DNA of 64,000 nucleotides from Hyphomicrobium nitrativorans NL23. GTDB lineage: Bacteria > Pseudomonadota > Alphaproteobacteria > Rhizobiales > Hyphomicrobiaceae. Where the stretch lies: assembly GCF_000503895.1 (NCBI RefSeq), contig NC_022997.1, positions 3,589,838 through 3,653,837 on the forward strand. Direction: 5' to 3'. Below are positions 55,604 through 64,000 of this stretch, piece by piece (the stretch's first letter is position 1; each line of letters begins with the position of its first letter). The notes under the pieces were generated by a model. It did no database searches and was not told where the DNA came from. It saw nothing but the letters and a program-made list of their open reading frames with translations. Both the position numbers and the translations under genes were made by a program.

Positions 55604-57133
55604 ATGCGAACCAGCCGGAAACTCAGCAAGACGAACTATCTCGTCTACCGCGATTGCGCTCACAATGCGTGGGTCAAGATTCACCGCCCCGAAGTTTACC
55701 ACGCCCGCCCTCCGTCGGTCTTCGAGCAGGCGGTCATGGATACGGGCAACGATGTCGATGCGCGCGCGCGCGATATTTTTCCCGACGGCGTGCTGATCCG
55801 GCGCGGAGATGCCGACGGCACGGCGCAACTCGTCGCTGAACGCTACGGTGTGCTCTATCAGCCGGTGTTCGAGACGGACCGCTACACGACGGCGTGCGAC
55901 GTGCTGGTGTGGAGCGAAGACCGCGGCGTCTACGATCTTTACGAGGTCAAGGCCTCGACCAGCGGCGACGACCGTAAAGCGAAGGACGACCTCTACGCCC
56001 ACGACCTCGCCTTTCAGGCGAACGTGCTCACCGAATGCGGCGTGCCGCTCGGACGCTTTCATCTCGTGCGGCTGGATAGCTCCTACGTGTCCGATGGCAC
56101 GCTCGATCTCCAACGCCTGTTCACCCGCGAGGACTTCACGGACCGCGTGACGCCGCTTTTGGAGACGGTCGCGGCAGAAATGGACGCGGCCCACGACGTA
56201 TTGTCGCTCGATACCATGCCGCCTGCGCCGTGCGCGTGCGTCTACAAAGGACGCAGCAGCCACTGCACGAGCTTTTCCTTCATCAACGGGCACGTGCCCG
56301 AATACAGTGTGCACGATCTCACGCGGATCGGCGCCTCTCCGCGCCGCCTGCGGGCGCTCGTCGACGCAGATATTCTCGACATCGCCGACATCCCCGACGA
56401 CTTCGAGCTGACCGTGAACCAAGCCAACCAGGTGCGTGCGGCGCGACAGGGGCGCGCCTTTCTGGAGGTGGCGCCGCTCGGCGAATTCCTCAACCGGCTG
56501 CGATACCCGATCTCGTTTCTCGACTACGAGACCTATCCGTGCGCGTTGCCGCGTTTCGCGAGGTTCCGCCCGTACGACCACGTGCCGTTCCAGTTTTCGC
56601 AGCATGTGGTCTCGCACCCCGGCGGCGAGGCGGTGCACCGCGATTTCCTGTTCACCGGCCGCGCCTGCCCAGACGAGTACTTCATCGGCGCACTCAAGGA
56701 TGCGATTCCGGCGGAAGGCAGCATCGTGGTGTGGAATCGTCCGTTCGAGCGGGGCATCAACGCGAAACTTGCGGAGCGGCTGCCGGATGAGCGCGAATTT
56801 CTGAACTCGGTGAACGAGCGCATCGTGGACCTGATGGACGTCTTCACCGGGCAGATGGTCATTCACCCGAAGTTTCGCGGCCGCACCTCGATCAAGTGGG
56901 TGCTTCCGGCGCTCGTTCCGCAGCTTTCCTATCAAGGGCTCGCGATCCAGGAAGGCGCGACGGCGAGCGAGACGTGGAACCGCATCGTCACCGGCGATCT
57001 CGAAGGCGACGAAGCGGAGGAGGCGCGCAAGGACCTGCTCACGTATTGCAAGCGGGATTCGCTGGCGATGGTCGAGATCTGGCGTGCGCTGCTGGCCGCC
57101 GTTGCCGCGCGCGAAATCCGCGAGGCGGGCTAA
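55604..57133 (+). CDS. DUF2779 protein with PD-(D/E)XK and DnaQ-like exonuclease domains
   Basis: 509 aa. N-terminal domain: a RecB/Cas4-type nuclease with Asp99 and the Glu114-x-Lys116 of YEVKAS, plus Cys18, Cys210, Cys212 and Cys221, the four-cysteine layout expected for an Fe-S cluster. C-terminal DUF2779 domain: RNase H-like exonuclease with FLDYET (Asp307, Glu309), a [10 protein letters not shown] segment and [13 protein letters not shown]. Function is not known; such proteins are seen in genomes without CRISPR. Divergent from msrP. Its only close neighbours are unrelated genes. Confidence 0.85.
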   Translation: MRTSRKLSKTNYLVYRDCAHNAWVKIHRPEVYHARPPSVFEQAVMDTGNDVDARARDIFPDGVLIRRGDADGTAQLVAERYGVLYQPVFETDRYTTACDVLVWSEDRGVYDLYEVKASTSGDDRKAKDDLYAHDLAFQANVLTECGVPLGRFHLVRLDSSYVSDGTLDLQRLFTREDFTDRVTPLLETVAAEMDAAHDVLSLDTMPPAPCACVYKGRSSHCTSFSFINGHVPEYSVHDLTRIGASPRRLRALVDADILDIADIPDDFELTVNQANQVRAARQGRAFLEVAPLGEFLNRLRYPISFLDYETYPCALPRFARFRPYDHVPFQFSQHVVSHPGGEAVHRDFLFTGRACPDEYFIGALKDAIPAEGSIVVWNRPFERGINAKLAERLPDEREFLNSVNERIVDLMDVFTGQMVIHPKFRGRTSIKWVLPALVPQLSYQGLAIQEGATASETWNRIVTGDLEGDEAEEARKDLLTYCKRDSLAMVEIWRALLAAVAAREIREAG

Positions 57134-57153
57134 TTCTCAATGGCCGCCAGCAC

Positions 57154-57522
57154 TCACTGCGCGTCCGGCATGCAGGGGCCCTTCTCGCCCGGCCGATCCG
57201 CCGGCCTCGGCCCGAAATTCTTAAGGTACTCGCGGGTGGCCTGATAGGCGACGTGGGCACCCTGACAGGAATCCGGCTTCTGGACGGAGCCGGTTTCGAT
57301 GGCAGATTCGCTCTTATCCTCGACTTCGACCTCAGCGGCTTGAGTCGCGGTGTCCGCCTTGGCGCTTGCCTTGCTGACCTTGGGCGTTGCGCTTTTCTGC
57401 GCGTGCGGCGCACGCGGGGCCATATCCTTGAGCGACGTCATCTCGCGCAGCGTATCCTTGCAGCAGCCGCCGAGAAGCAGCAGCGCGGCGGCGAGAGGGA
57501 GGGCATGGCGAGGCGATAGCAT
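57154..57522 (-). CDS. Small putative lipoprotein
   Basis: 122 aa, unrecognised. Lipobox LLLGGC (lipidated Cys20, followed by Cys21), then a Lys/Ala/Thr-rich disordered stretch and a C-terminal part with two more cysteines (DSCQGAH, GPCMPD) that may form a disulfide. Ends 20 bp from the DUF2779 gene end. Confidence 0.72.
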   Translation of the reverse strand: MLSPRHALPLAAALLLLGGCCKDTLREMTSLKDMAPRAPHAQKSATPKVSKASAKADTATQAAEVEVEDKSESAIETGSVQKPDSCQGAHVAYQATREYLKNFGPRPADRPGEKGPCMPDAQ

Positions 57523-57816
57523 TGCGTTCCTGGGTCTTGAGCTGTTGGTCTACGCAACACCTCGCCGCAATACGGGCGGCTCCCCTTCACCCTTCGCTGA
57601 GTCGCGGCTTTTCCACTATGGCCACCGTGGGGAATCCACAGTGTTTTTCGCAACTTGAGCGCCGGGATTTCACAGCATGTGGATAACTCGCCTCGCGCGC
57701 GCCGAATGCTCAACAATCAGGCACCTCACGCGGGCGCTTGTGCCGCACCTCGGCGGGCCCTACGCTCGATCTCGAGCGTGCTTCCGGCACGTTCGGGGGC
57801 GCAGGTGGGGGATCAC

Positions 57817-58101
57817 ATGCTTTTGCGTCTGTTGCTGAGCACCGGGACGATCTTCCTGTCGCTGATCCTCGGCGCGTTCGCGCTGGCCGCGGTGGGCTAC
57901 AACTGGCCCGAAACGCTTTCGATGATGCTCGGATGGGCACGCGATCTCAAAAGCCTCATCACACGCACCGGCCTCGAACCTAAATACAACATCTGGGTCG
58001 AACTCCTGCTCGAAGAGCGCCAGTTGCTGTTCATGTTCTTCACCATCGGCGCGCGCATCTTCCTGGCCCTCCTCGCTGCGCCATTCACGAGCCGCCGCTG
58101 A
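57817..58101 (+). CDS. Hypothetical two-helix membrane protein
   Basis: 94 aa, unrecognised. Two hydrophobic segments (residues 2-26 and about 67-88) around a polar loop. ATG 57817 has GGGGG upstream; the longer frame is leader. It ends 113 bp before the PBP gene. The 294 bp upstream to the lipoprotein gene holds no gene that I can support. Confidence 0.6.
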   Translation: MLLRLLLSTGTIFLSLILGAFALAAVGYNWPETLSMMLGWARDLKSLITRTGLEPKYNIWVELLLEERQLLFMFFTIGARIFLALLAAPFTSRR

Positions 58102-58214
58102 GCCCCGATCGGTTAACGCAGCGTTAGTTGACGTGCCCGCATGATGCACGCGGCCGCGCGCGCGTTCGCCCGGCCGCATATCACCGTGCCAATCCGCACG
58201 CGGGGCTGGGGAGC

Positions 58215-60386
58215 ATGGGCTTCAACGGGAGGTTCAACGGCGGCTTCGATGGTCGAGACGAGCGGGGCCGGTACGAACCGGAACTGCCGACTTACCATGA
58301 CGACACGCCGTGGGTGCCGCCCGACGGGTACGAATACGAGTACGGGTACGAATCCGAGCATGAACCGGAACCCGCAAAGAAACGCTCTCGCCTCCCGCTT
58401 CTGATCCGCCTGTTTTTCCTGGTGCCGCTCGTGTTCGCGTCCGCAGCCGCCGTCGCGGTGGGCGGGCTCTTCATCGTCTACACGATGATCTATCCCGATC
58501 CGCTTTCGATGCGGCCCAAAGGAACGGGTCCCACGATCCGCATCGTGGACGCAGACGGGAGCGTGATTGCCGAGAGAGGCGTTTCGCGGGCCTATATCCC
58601 CCTCGACATGCTCGCGCCCATGGCCGCCAACGCCGTCGTGGCCATCGAGGACCAACGCTTCTTCAGCCATTTCGGCGTCGATCCCATCGGCATGGCGCGC
58701 GCCGCACTCGTGAACCTGAGGGCGGGCCGTCTTGTCGAGGGCGGCTCCACGATCACGCAGCAGCTCGTGAAGAACCTGTTTCTCACGTCCGACCGCACGC
58801 TCGCGCGCAAGGCCGAGGAACTGGTGCTCGCGCTCTGGATCGAGCTGCGCCTTTCGAAGCGCGACATCCTCGAACTCTATCTCAACCGCGTCTACTTCGG
58901 CGGCGGCGCGCACGGCATCGAGGCGGCGGCCCAGCGCTATTTCGGGAAATCCGCGCGCGACCTCACACTCGGCCAGAGCGCCGTTATCGCGGGGCTTCTC
59001 AAGGCCCCGTCGCGCTATGCGCCGAGCGCGAGCCCCACGCAGGCCATTGCGCGCGGGCACGTCGTGATCGGGCGGATGGCGGCGGCAGGCTTCATCACCC
59101 ACGCGGACGCCGAACAGGCCGTCTCCAGCGAGATCCATTTCTCTCCTCTGATGCGGGCTCCGAACCAGGCGGACATGGCCTATGCCGTGGACTACGTCCT
59201 AGACGTCGCGGCCGAATTCGATGGGGCCGACACCAAAGAGATCGTGATCGAGACGACGCTCGACGGAGAATTACAGCGCAAGACCAGCCAAGTCGTCGAA
59301 GCGGCGCTGACCTCGCGAGGTGCGGCGCTCTCGGCGGGCCAGGGAGCGGTGGTGGTGCTCGCACCCGACGGGGGCATCCGCGCGCTGGTCGGCGGGCGCT
59401 CCTATGCAGACAGCCAGTTCAATCGCGCCGTGCGGGCCCACCGCCAGCCGGGCTCGGCGTTCAAACCCGTGGTCTATCTCACGGCGCTGGAGCGTGGCCT
59501 CGCTCCCGACAGCATGATGGAGGACGCACCCATCACCGCCGGGCGCTGGACTCCGCGCAATGAAAACGGCCGCTTTATCGGGCCGGTGACGCTGCGGGAC
59601 GCACTCGCGCAGTCGATCAACAGCGTGGCTGTGCGCCTGCTCCTCGACGCCGGAGCGACCAAGGTTGCAGCCACCGCGCGCCGGCTCGGCATGAAATCGG
59701 AACTCAGACGCGACGCGTCGCTTGCGCTCGGAACGTCGGAAGTGTCGCTGCTGGATCTTACGGGCGCGTACGCAGCGTTCGCGAACGGGGGCTACGTCAA
59801 CGAGCCCTACGTGATCCGCCGCGTGAGGACAGCCGAAGGCCGGGTGCTTTTTCAGCGCTTCGATGCGCGCTCCGATCCCGCGATCCCGCTGGCCTCCGTC
59901 GCGGCGATGAACGACATGTTGCGCGCCGTGGTGGAGCGCGGCACGGGCCGGCGCGCCGCGCTCCCCGGGCACATCGTCGCGGGCAAGACGGGCACGTCGC
60001 AGGATTACCGCGACGCGTGGTTCGTCGGCTACACGGCGCATCTGACGGCGGGCGTCTGGGTCGGCAACGACGACGGCAAGCGCATGGAGCGGGTTGGCGG
60101 CGGCACGCTGCCCGCCGAGATCTGGCACGAGGTCATGCGGGCGGCTCATGCGGATCGCGGTCCGCTGCCCTTGCCGCACGATGCCGCGCGCCCGGCCCCG
60201 CCGGCCACCGCCGGGACACCACGCCACCCGGCCGGCCAGATCGACGACGACTTCATCGCACAGATGCTGGACGCGCCTTCGGATACGCGGGCCATCTCCG
60301 TCTCTCCCTCCGGCACCACAACCGTCATGCCGGACGGACGGATCGTCGTCGCACCGCCCGTCTTCTCACCTCCCGCCGGCCGCTGA
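58215..60386 (+). CDS. Class A penicillin-binding protein (PBP1A-like transglycosylase/transpeptidase)
   Basis: 723 aa. A cytosolic Tyr/Glu-rich N-terminus (YEYEYGYESEHEPEP), one membrane helix near residue 75, then the GT51 domain (EDQRFFSHFGVD near 145, GGSTITQQLVKNL, ELRLSKRDILELYLNRVYFG) and the transpeptidase domain with SAFK (near 415), SIN (near 468) and KTGT (near 591). It polymerises and crosslinks peptidoglycan. ATG 58215 has GGGGAG upstream. A Pro-rich tail closes it. Confidence 0.93.
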   Translation: MGFNGRFNGGFDGRDERGRYEPELPTYHDDTPWVPPDGYEYEYGYESEHEPEPAKKRSRLPLLIRLFFLVPLVFASAAAVAVGGLFIVYTMIYPDPLSMRPKGTGPTIRIVDADGSVIAERGVSRAYIPLDMLAPMAANAVVAIEDQRFFSHFGVDPIGMARAALVNLRAGRLVEGGSTITQQLVKNLFLTSDRTLARKAEELVLALWIELRLSKRDILELYLNRVYFGGGAHGIEAAAQRYFGKSARDLTLGQSAVIAGLLKAPSRYAPSASPTQAIARGHVVIGRMAAAGFITHADAEQAVSSEIHFSPLMRAPNQADMAYAVDYVLDVAAEFDGADTKEIVIETTLDGELQRKTSQVVEAALTSRGAALSAGQGAVVVLAPDGGIRALVGGRSYADSQFNRAVRAHRQPGSAFKPVVYLTALERGLAPDSMMEDAPITAGRWTPRNENGRFIGPVTLRDALAQSINSVAVRLLLDAGATKVAATARRLGMKSELRRDASLALGTSEVSLLDLTGAYAAFANGGYVNEPYVIRRVRTAEGRVLFQRFDARSDPAIPLASVAAMNDMLRAVVERGTGRRAALPGHIVAGKTGTSQDYRDAWFVGYTAHLTAGVWVGNDDGKRMERVGGGTLPAEIWHEVMRAAHADRGPLPLPHDAARPAPPATAGTPRHPAGQIDDDFIAQMLDAPSDTRAISVSPSGTTTVMPDGRIVVAPPVFSPPAGR

Positions 60387-60455
60387 ACGACACAATCCTC
60401 GTGCATCACGCGCGGCGACAGCGCCGCGCAGGGCGCGAGAAGCGCGGAGGTTGGC

Positions 60456-60902
60456 ATGGCGATCCAAAGACTCGGGCTTGACGATCTCAGCCTGATGGAC
60501 GGCCTTCTGGAACTGTTCGGCGAGGCGTTCGGCGAACGCGATACGTACGGGCGCGCCCGGCCCTCCGCAGCGTATCAGCGCCGTCTTCTCGGCGATCCGG
60601 GTTTCGTGGCGCTTGTGAAGGTGGCGGCCGGACACGTCGTCGGCGGGCTCGCGGCTTATGAGCTACGCAAGTTCGAGCAGGAGCGGAGCGAGTTCTACAT
60701 CTACGACCTCGCAGTCGCAGAGACGAACCGCAGACAGGGCATCGCGACAGACCTAATCGGCCACTTGAGAGCGATCGCGGCCGAGCGCGGCGGATACGTG
60801 GTGTTCGTCCAGGCGGACCACGGAGACGATGCGGCCATCGCGCTCTACTCGAAGCTCGGCACGCGTGAAGCCGTGCTGCACTTCGACATCCCCGTTCCCT
60901 GA
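60456..60902 (+). CDS. AAC(3)-I family GNAT acetyltransferase
   Basis: 148 aa. Matches the aminoglycoside 3-N-acetyltransferase type I subfamily along its length: FGEAFGE, HVVGGLAAYELRKFEQERSE, the acetyl-CoA loop RRQGIAT, VFVQADHGDDAAIALYSKLG and EAVLHFDI. Family members acetylate gentamicin-type drugs, but chromosomal relatives may have other amine substrates. No mobile element is near. Separate transcription start likely; 69 bp after the PBP gene. Confidence 0.9.
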   Translation: MAIQRLGLDDLSLMDGLLELFGEAFGERDTYGRARPSAAYQRRLLGDPGFVALVKVAAGHVVGGLAAYELRKFEQERSEFYIYDLAVAETNRRQGIATDLIGHLRAIAAERGGYVVFVQADHGDDAAIALYSKLGTREAVLHFDIPVP

Positions 60903-60927
60903 CGCAGGACGCGCAAGCGCAGCCGCT

Positions 60928-61677
60928 CTATTCCTCGGCGAGCATGCCGTAGCGGTGCAGATCCATGCCGTAGATCTGCAGCCAGCGCTTGGCGTCCTCC
61001 AGGGCCGGCATGGTTTTGGCGACGAGCGCCCAGAAGCGCGGCCCGTGGTTCATCTCCTTCAGATGCGCAACCTCGTGGGCGGCCACGTAGTCCAGGATCT
61101 CGGGCGGCGCCAGGATTAGCCGCCAGGAGAAGGAGAGCACGCCCGTCGTCGAGCACGATCCCCAGCGGCTCGTCTGATCGCGCACGGCAATGCGCTTCGG
61201 AGCGACGTTGAGCCGTTTGGCATGAAAGGCGACGCGGTCTTCGAGATCGCGGTGGGCTTCGCGCGCGAGCCAGTCCTTCAGGCGGCGCGGCGCATGTTCC
61301 TCGTGCCCCGCAATGCAGAGTTCGGGGAAATCTTCAGCGACGCGGCGCGAGACAACGCCCCGCTTGCCGGGGCCTGCGAAGACGACACGATGCGCTTCGC
61401 CCCTGAGCGGGATGAAAACGCCATCGCGAAACGGAACCGGCGACGGCAAACTGTCGAGCCGTTCGCGCACCCACTCGATGTTGCGGGTGATGAACGTGCC
61501 CGCTTCGTCGATGTCGCACTGCATCGGCAGCGTCACGATGACCGTGCGCCGCGTGCGGCTGACGCGAAGCGTCAAACGGCGCGCGCCAGGATGACGGCGG
61601 ACTTCAACGGCAGCTCCGAGGGTGTCGATGTTCTCGGTCTTGAGCGTCGAGGACGCGAGCCTTCTTGTCTTCCGCAT
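60928..61677 (-). CDS. M48/YgjP-like zinc metallopeptidase family protein
   Basis: 249 aa. The C-terminal WLAREAH, the QTSRWGSCSTTG segment, HEVAHLKEMNHGPRFW (HExxH with third His in H-G-x-x-F) and AKRWLQ are typical of DUF45/YgjP, often called SprT-like. The metal site is intact, and the E. coli member was reported as a nucleotide-hydrolysing enzyme. ATG 61677 chosen; the frame to 61761 is leader. Confidence 0.9.
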   Translation of the reverse strand: MRKTRRLASSTLKTENIDTLGAAVEVRRHPGARRLTLRVSRTRRTVIVTLPMQCDIDEAGTFITRNIEWVRERLDSLPSPVPFRDGVFIPLRGEAHRVVFAGPGKRGVVSRRVAEDFPELCIAGHEEHAPRRLKDWLAREAHRDLEDRVAFHAKRLNVAPKRIAVRDQTSRWGSCSTTGVLSFSWRLILAPPEILDYVAAHEVAHLKEMNHGPRFWALVAKTMPALEDAKRWLQIYGMDLHRYGMLAEE

Positions 61678-62017
61678 GAATGACTTTCGGATCACGCGCT
61701 GATCTTGTGAGACGCAGTACGCTGAGCTGAAGATGATCGAGCGAGCTGATCGCTGTCCCACGTCGCCGTGCGAAATGGCGCCTCGCGCCGAGCCCGATCA
61801 CGCTTCTCACTTAGCAACAGAGTGAACAGCATCACCAGTCTGAAATTGTGACGACGTGTAACCGATGATGCCACTGTGGCGCAACGGCCCCATGGCTTGC
61901 AAAGCTTCCCATAAAGCGCAGAGATTCGCTTTTTCAGAACCACTTTCATTTAGCGCGCGATGGACACGCCGATCCGTGTTGCGGCGTATCTTTCGCTCGT
62001 CTCTCGTGCGGCGCCGA
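61678..62017. other. 340 bp intergenic region without a recognised gene
   Basis: Lies between the YgjP-like gene start and the TRAP permease end. GC content is lower than in neighbouring genes. Short open frames on both strands lack ribosome sites and family features. No hairpin, tRNA or repeat was recognised. Confidence 0.5.
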
Positions 62018-63940
62018 TCACGGCGGTGCAGCACGCGGCGCCGCCCGCTCCGGCGCGGAAAAGCTCGGCAAGTCCCGCATGTCGAGCGTCGGCGCGCCGG
62101 GCCCGCTCAGCGGGACATCGTGTGCCCCCTCGATCGAAGGCGGCGACGGCGGCAATGCGAAGCCCCGCTCGCCCTCTCCGCTCGGTGGCATATGCGTTCT
62201 CTCGACGACGGGCGGCACTTCCCGCGGCTGCGCCTTCTCGATCGCCATCGAGGGGAGCAGCATCAAAAGCGCAACCATAACAAGCTGGATGCACAGGAAC
62301 GGAATCGCGCCCCAGTAAATCTCGCCCGTCGTAACGGGCGGCATCACGCGCCCGGTTACCCTATCGCGGTAGCTCTGGCGCGGCGCGACGGAGCGCAAAT
62401 AGTAAAGCGCGAACCCGAACGGCGGATGCATGAAGGCCGTCTGCATGTTGACGGCCAGAAGCACGCCGAACCAGATGATGAAGGGCGTCACGTCCGCCAC
62501 GGCCTCGCGCGGAACGCCGGAGGCATCCGTGACGGTGACGACCTCCATGCCGAAACTCTTGGCAAGAGCCACGGCCTCGGGCGCGGAGGTAAAAATCGCT
62601 TCTGCGGCGGGCACGAGCAGCGGAACGAGAATGAAGCACAGCTCGAAGAAGTCCAGGAAAAAGGCGAGCAGGAAGATGGCGATGTTGATGACGATCAGAA
62701 AGCCGTACATGCCGCCGGGCGTGGATGTCAGCAGGTGTTCCACCCAGACGTGCCCGTTGACGCCGTAGAACGTCAGCGTGAAGATCCGCGCGCCGAGGAG
62801 AATGAACATGACGAAGGCGGCGAGCTTCGCGGTCGATTCCGTCGCTTGGCGCACGATGTCGAAGTTGAAGCGGCGCACGTCGCCGTCGCTCATTCGCTTG
62901 ATCGCGGCGAGAGCGAGCGCACCGACGGCGCCCATGGCGCCGCCTTCCGTCGGCGTGGCGATGCCGATCAGGATGGTTCCGAGCACGAGGAAGATAAGCA
63001 GCAGCGGTGGCACCATCACGAACGTGACGCGCTCGGCGATCCCCGAAAGGAACGAGCGGCCGGTGAACGTGAGAAGGGCACGGTTCAAAAGCGCTACGGC
63101 AAGCGCGAAGGCGACCGCCCACGTCATCGACAGGATCGCGTAGTCGATCCCTTCGTAATGGGACCCAGACAGCACCCACGCGGCGAACGCCGCCGACAGC
63201 AGTGTCAACACGCCAAGCGACAAGAGCCCGCGCGAGCCATCCGGCTCTCGGTGCCCCACGTCCTCCGACGGCAACCCCGGCGCGGACGCCGGGAAAATGA
63301 GCGCCATCATCATCACATAGAAGGCATAGAGCGCGGCCAGCGTCAGGCCCGGCACGATAGCCGCCTTGTACATGTCGCCCACGGAGCGGCCGAGCTGATC
63401 CGCCAGCACGATGAGCACCAGCGAGGGCGGAATGATCTGCGCGAGCGTGCCTGACGCGGCAATGACGCCGGTCGCGAGGCGCCTGTCGTAGCCGTAGCGC
63501 AGCATGATGGGCAGCGAGATGAGCCCCATCGCGATCACGCTGGCCGCGACGATGCCTGTGGTCGCTGCCAGCAGCGCGCCGACGAACACCACCGCAAGTG
63601 CAAGGCCGCCGCGGATCTCGCCGAAAAGCTGGCCCACCGTTTCGAGCAGATCCTCGGCCATGCCGGACCGTTCGAGGATCAGCCCCATGAACGTAAAAAA
63701 GGGAATCGCGAGCAGCGTCTCGTTGCGCATCACGTCGAACACGCGGGCCGGCATCGACTGCAGGAGATTCCACGACAGCGTGATCGCGCCGCCCGAAAAA
63801 GGCGCAAGCTCGACGCCGACGACGAAGAAAAACAGGCCTACCGCACCGAGCGAGAACGCGACCGGATAACCGAGCAAGAGAAAGAAGACGAGCGCCGCGA
63901 ACATGATCGGCGCGAGGTTCTGGGCGAGGAAGGCTGTCAT
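62018..63940 (-). CDS. TRAP transporter large permease subunit
   Basis: 640 aa DctM-type permease with about 13 hydrophobic segments. Visible DctM-type stretches include the IPFFTFMGLIL segment, IPPSLVLIVLAD, ATPTEGGAMGAVGA and HPPFGFALYYLRSV. The family moves carboxylates or related solutes with sodium, using a periplasmic binding protein and a small DctQ subunit that should lie right of the window. Long loops and a Pro-rich C-terminal tail make it larger than the usual 430 aa. A repeat element precedes its start. Confidence 0.93.
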   Translation of the reverse strand: MTAFLAQNLAPIMFAALVFFLLLGYPVAFSLGAVGLFFFVVGVELAPFSGGAITLSWNLLQSMPARVFDVMRNETLLAIPFFTFMGLILERSGMAEDLLETVGQLFGEIRGGLALAVVFVGALLAATTGIVAASVIAMGLISLPIMLRYGYDRRLATGVIAASGTLAQIIPPSLVLIVLADQLGRSVGDMYKAAIVPGLTLAALYAFYVMMMALIFPASAPGLPSEDVGHREPDGSRGLLSLGVLTLLSAAFAAWVLSGSHYEGIDYAILSMTWAVAFALAVALLNRALLTFTGRSFLSGIAERVTFVMVPPLLLIFLVLGTILIGIATPTEGGAMGAVGALALAAIKRMSDGDVRRFNFDIVRQATESTAKLAAFVMFILLGARIFTLTFYGVNGHVWVEHLLTSTPGGMYGFLIVINIAIFLLAFFLDFFELCFILVPLLVPAAEAIFTSAPEAVALAKSFGMEVVTVTDASGVPREAVADVTPFIIWFGVLLAVNMQTAFMHPPFGFALYYLRSVAPRQSYRDRVTGRVMPPVTTGEIYWGAIPFLCIQLVMVALLMLLPSMAIEKAQPREVPPVVERTHMPPSGEGERGFALPPSPPSIEGAHDVPLSGPGAPTLDMRDLPSFSAPERAAPRAAPP

Positions 63941-63966
63941 TCGCGGCGGTCCCCGTTTCCTGGAGT

Positions 63967-64000
63967 CCCTCCCCCCTTGTGGGGGAGGTTAGGATGGGGG
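63967..64000. repeat. Left arm of a second C/G-rich palindromic element, cut by the window edge
   Basis: CCCTCCCCCCTTGTGGGGGAGG and the following TTAGGATGGGGG match one arm of the element at 54413-54512. It lies 27 bp upstream of the TRAP permease start, probably between it and the next subunit gene. Confidence 0.75.

Noticed and set aside
61692..61949. 85-codon minus-strand open frame in the gap before the TRAP permease end
   Set aside because: No ribosome site, no family features, and mixed composition; treated as non-coding.
61865..63454. 529-codon plus-strand open frame opposite the TRAP permease
   Set aside because: Composition is Arg/His-rich as expected for antisense of a membrane protein gene; the minus strand has clear DctM motifs.

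Overview
The window is chromosomal DNA of a GC-rich alphaproteobacterium of the order Hyphomicrobiales. Gene order, a TsaE-phosphotransferase fusion, an AccD without its zinc-ribbon cysteines and a CP4-like (class II) AroA all fit that order. A methylsuccinyl-CoA dehydrogenase, a crotonyl-CoA carboxylase/reductase and an ethylmalonyl-CoA mutase (ethylmalonyl-CoA pathway), plus a fused SoxYZ-like carrier of the quinoprotein-dehydrogenase type, suggest a methylotroph-like organism such as Hyphomicrobium or a relative. The genus is an inference. Coding density is high, and TTG or GTG starts are frequent.

Layout. 0-9.3 kb: a peptidoglycan-sugar recycling pair (amgK domain, murU), then addB-addA recombination nuclease and trxA. 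9.4-11 kb: an arsenic operon arsR-arsC-aqpS. 11-22.6 kb: a long minus-strand housekeeping block aroA-cmk-rpsA-sppA-ihfB-lapA-like-trpF-trpB-trpA-accD-folC. 22.7-31 kb: TIGR02300 protein, tRNA-Ala with a tandem-repeat array, flavin reductase, a methylthioadenosine/adenine salvage group (apt, zinc-ribbon protein, mtnA, class II aldolase), small stress proteins, SoxYZ-like carrier and a thermonuclease. 31-40 kb: AsmA-like protein with a probable frameshift, speD, zur-like regulator, rplY-pth, ychF, an exported methyltransferase and a cluster of palindromic repeats. 40-51 kb: secreted and membrane proteins, a TadG-like vWA protein, then mcd, yihY, ccr and ecm. 51-64 kb: tRNA-Leu with a second related repeat array, P1 peptidase, ycgN, msrQ-msrP, a two-nuclease DUF2779 protein, a class A penicillin-binding protein, an AAC(3)-I-like acetyltransferase, a YgjP-like metallopeptidase and a TRAP large permease.

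The most unusual signals are non-coding. First, two arrays of structured repeats sit directly 3' of tRNA genes: exactly 111 bp period after tRNA-Ala(GGC), 143 bp period after tRNA-Leu(CAA). They share modules and a GC hairpin whose stem differs by compensatory changes. Second, a two-part palindromic repeat occurs at five places, always in the same orientation, with up to three tandem copies of its second part. Third, a C/G-rich palindromic element lies between msrP and msrQ and seems to supply the msrQ start; half of another lies at the right edge. No CRISPR array, phage, transposase or integrase was seen.
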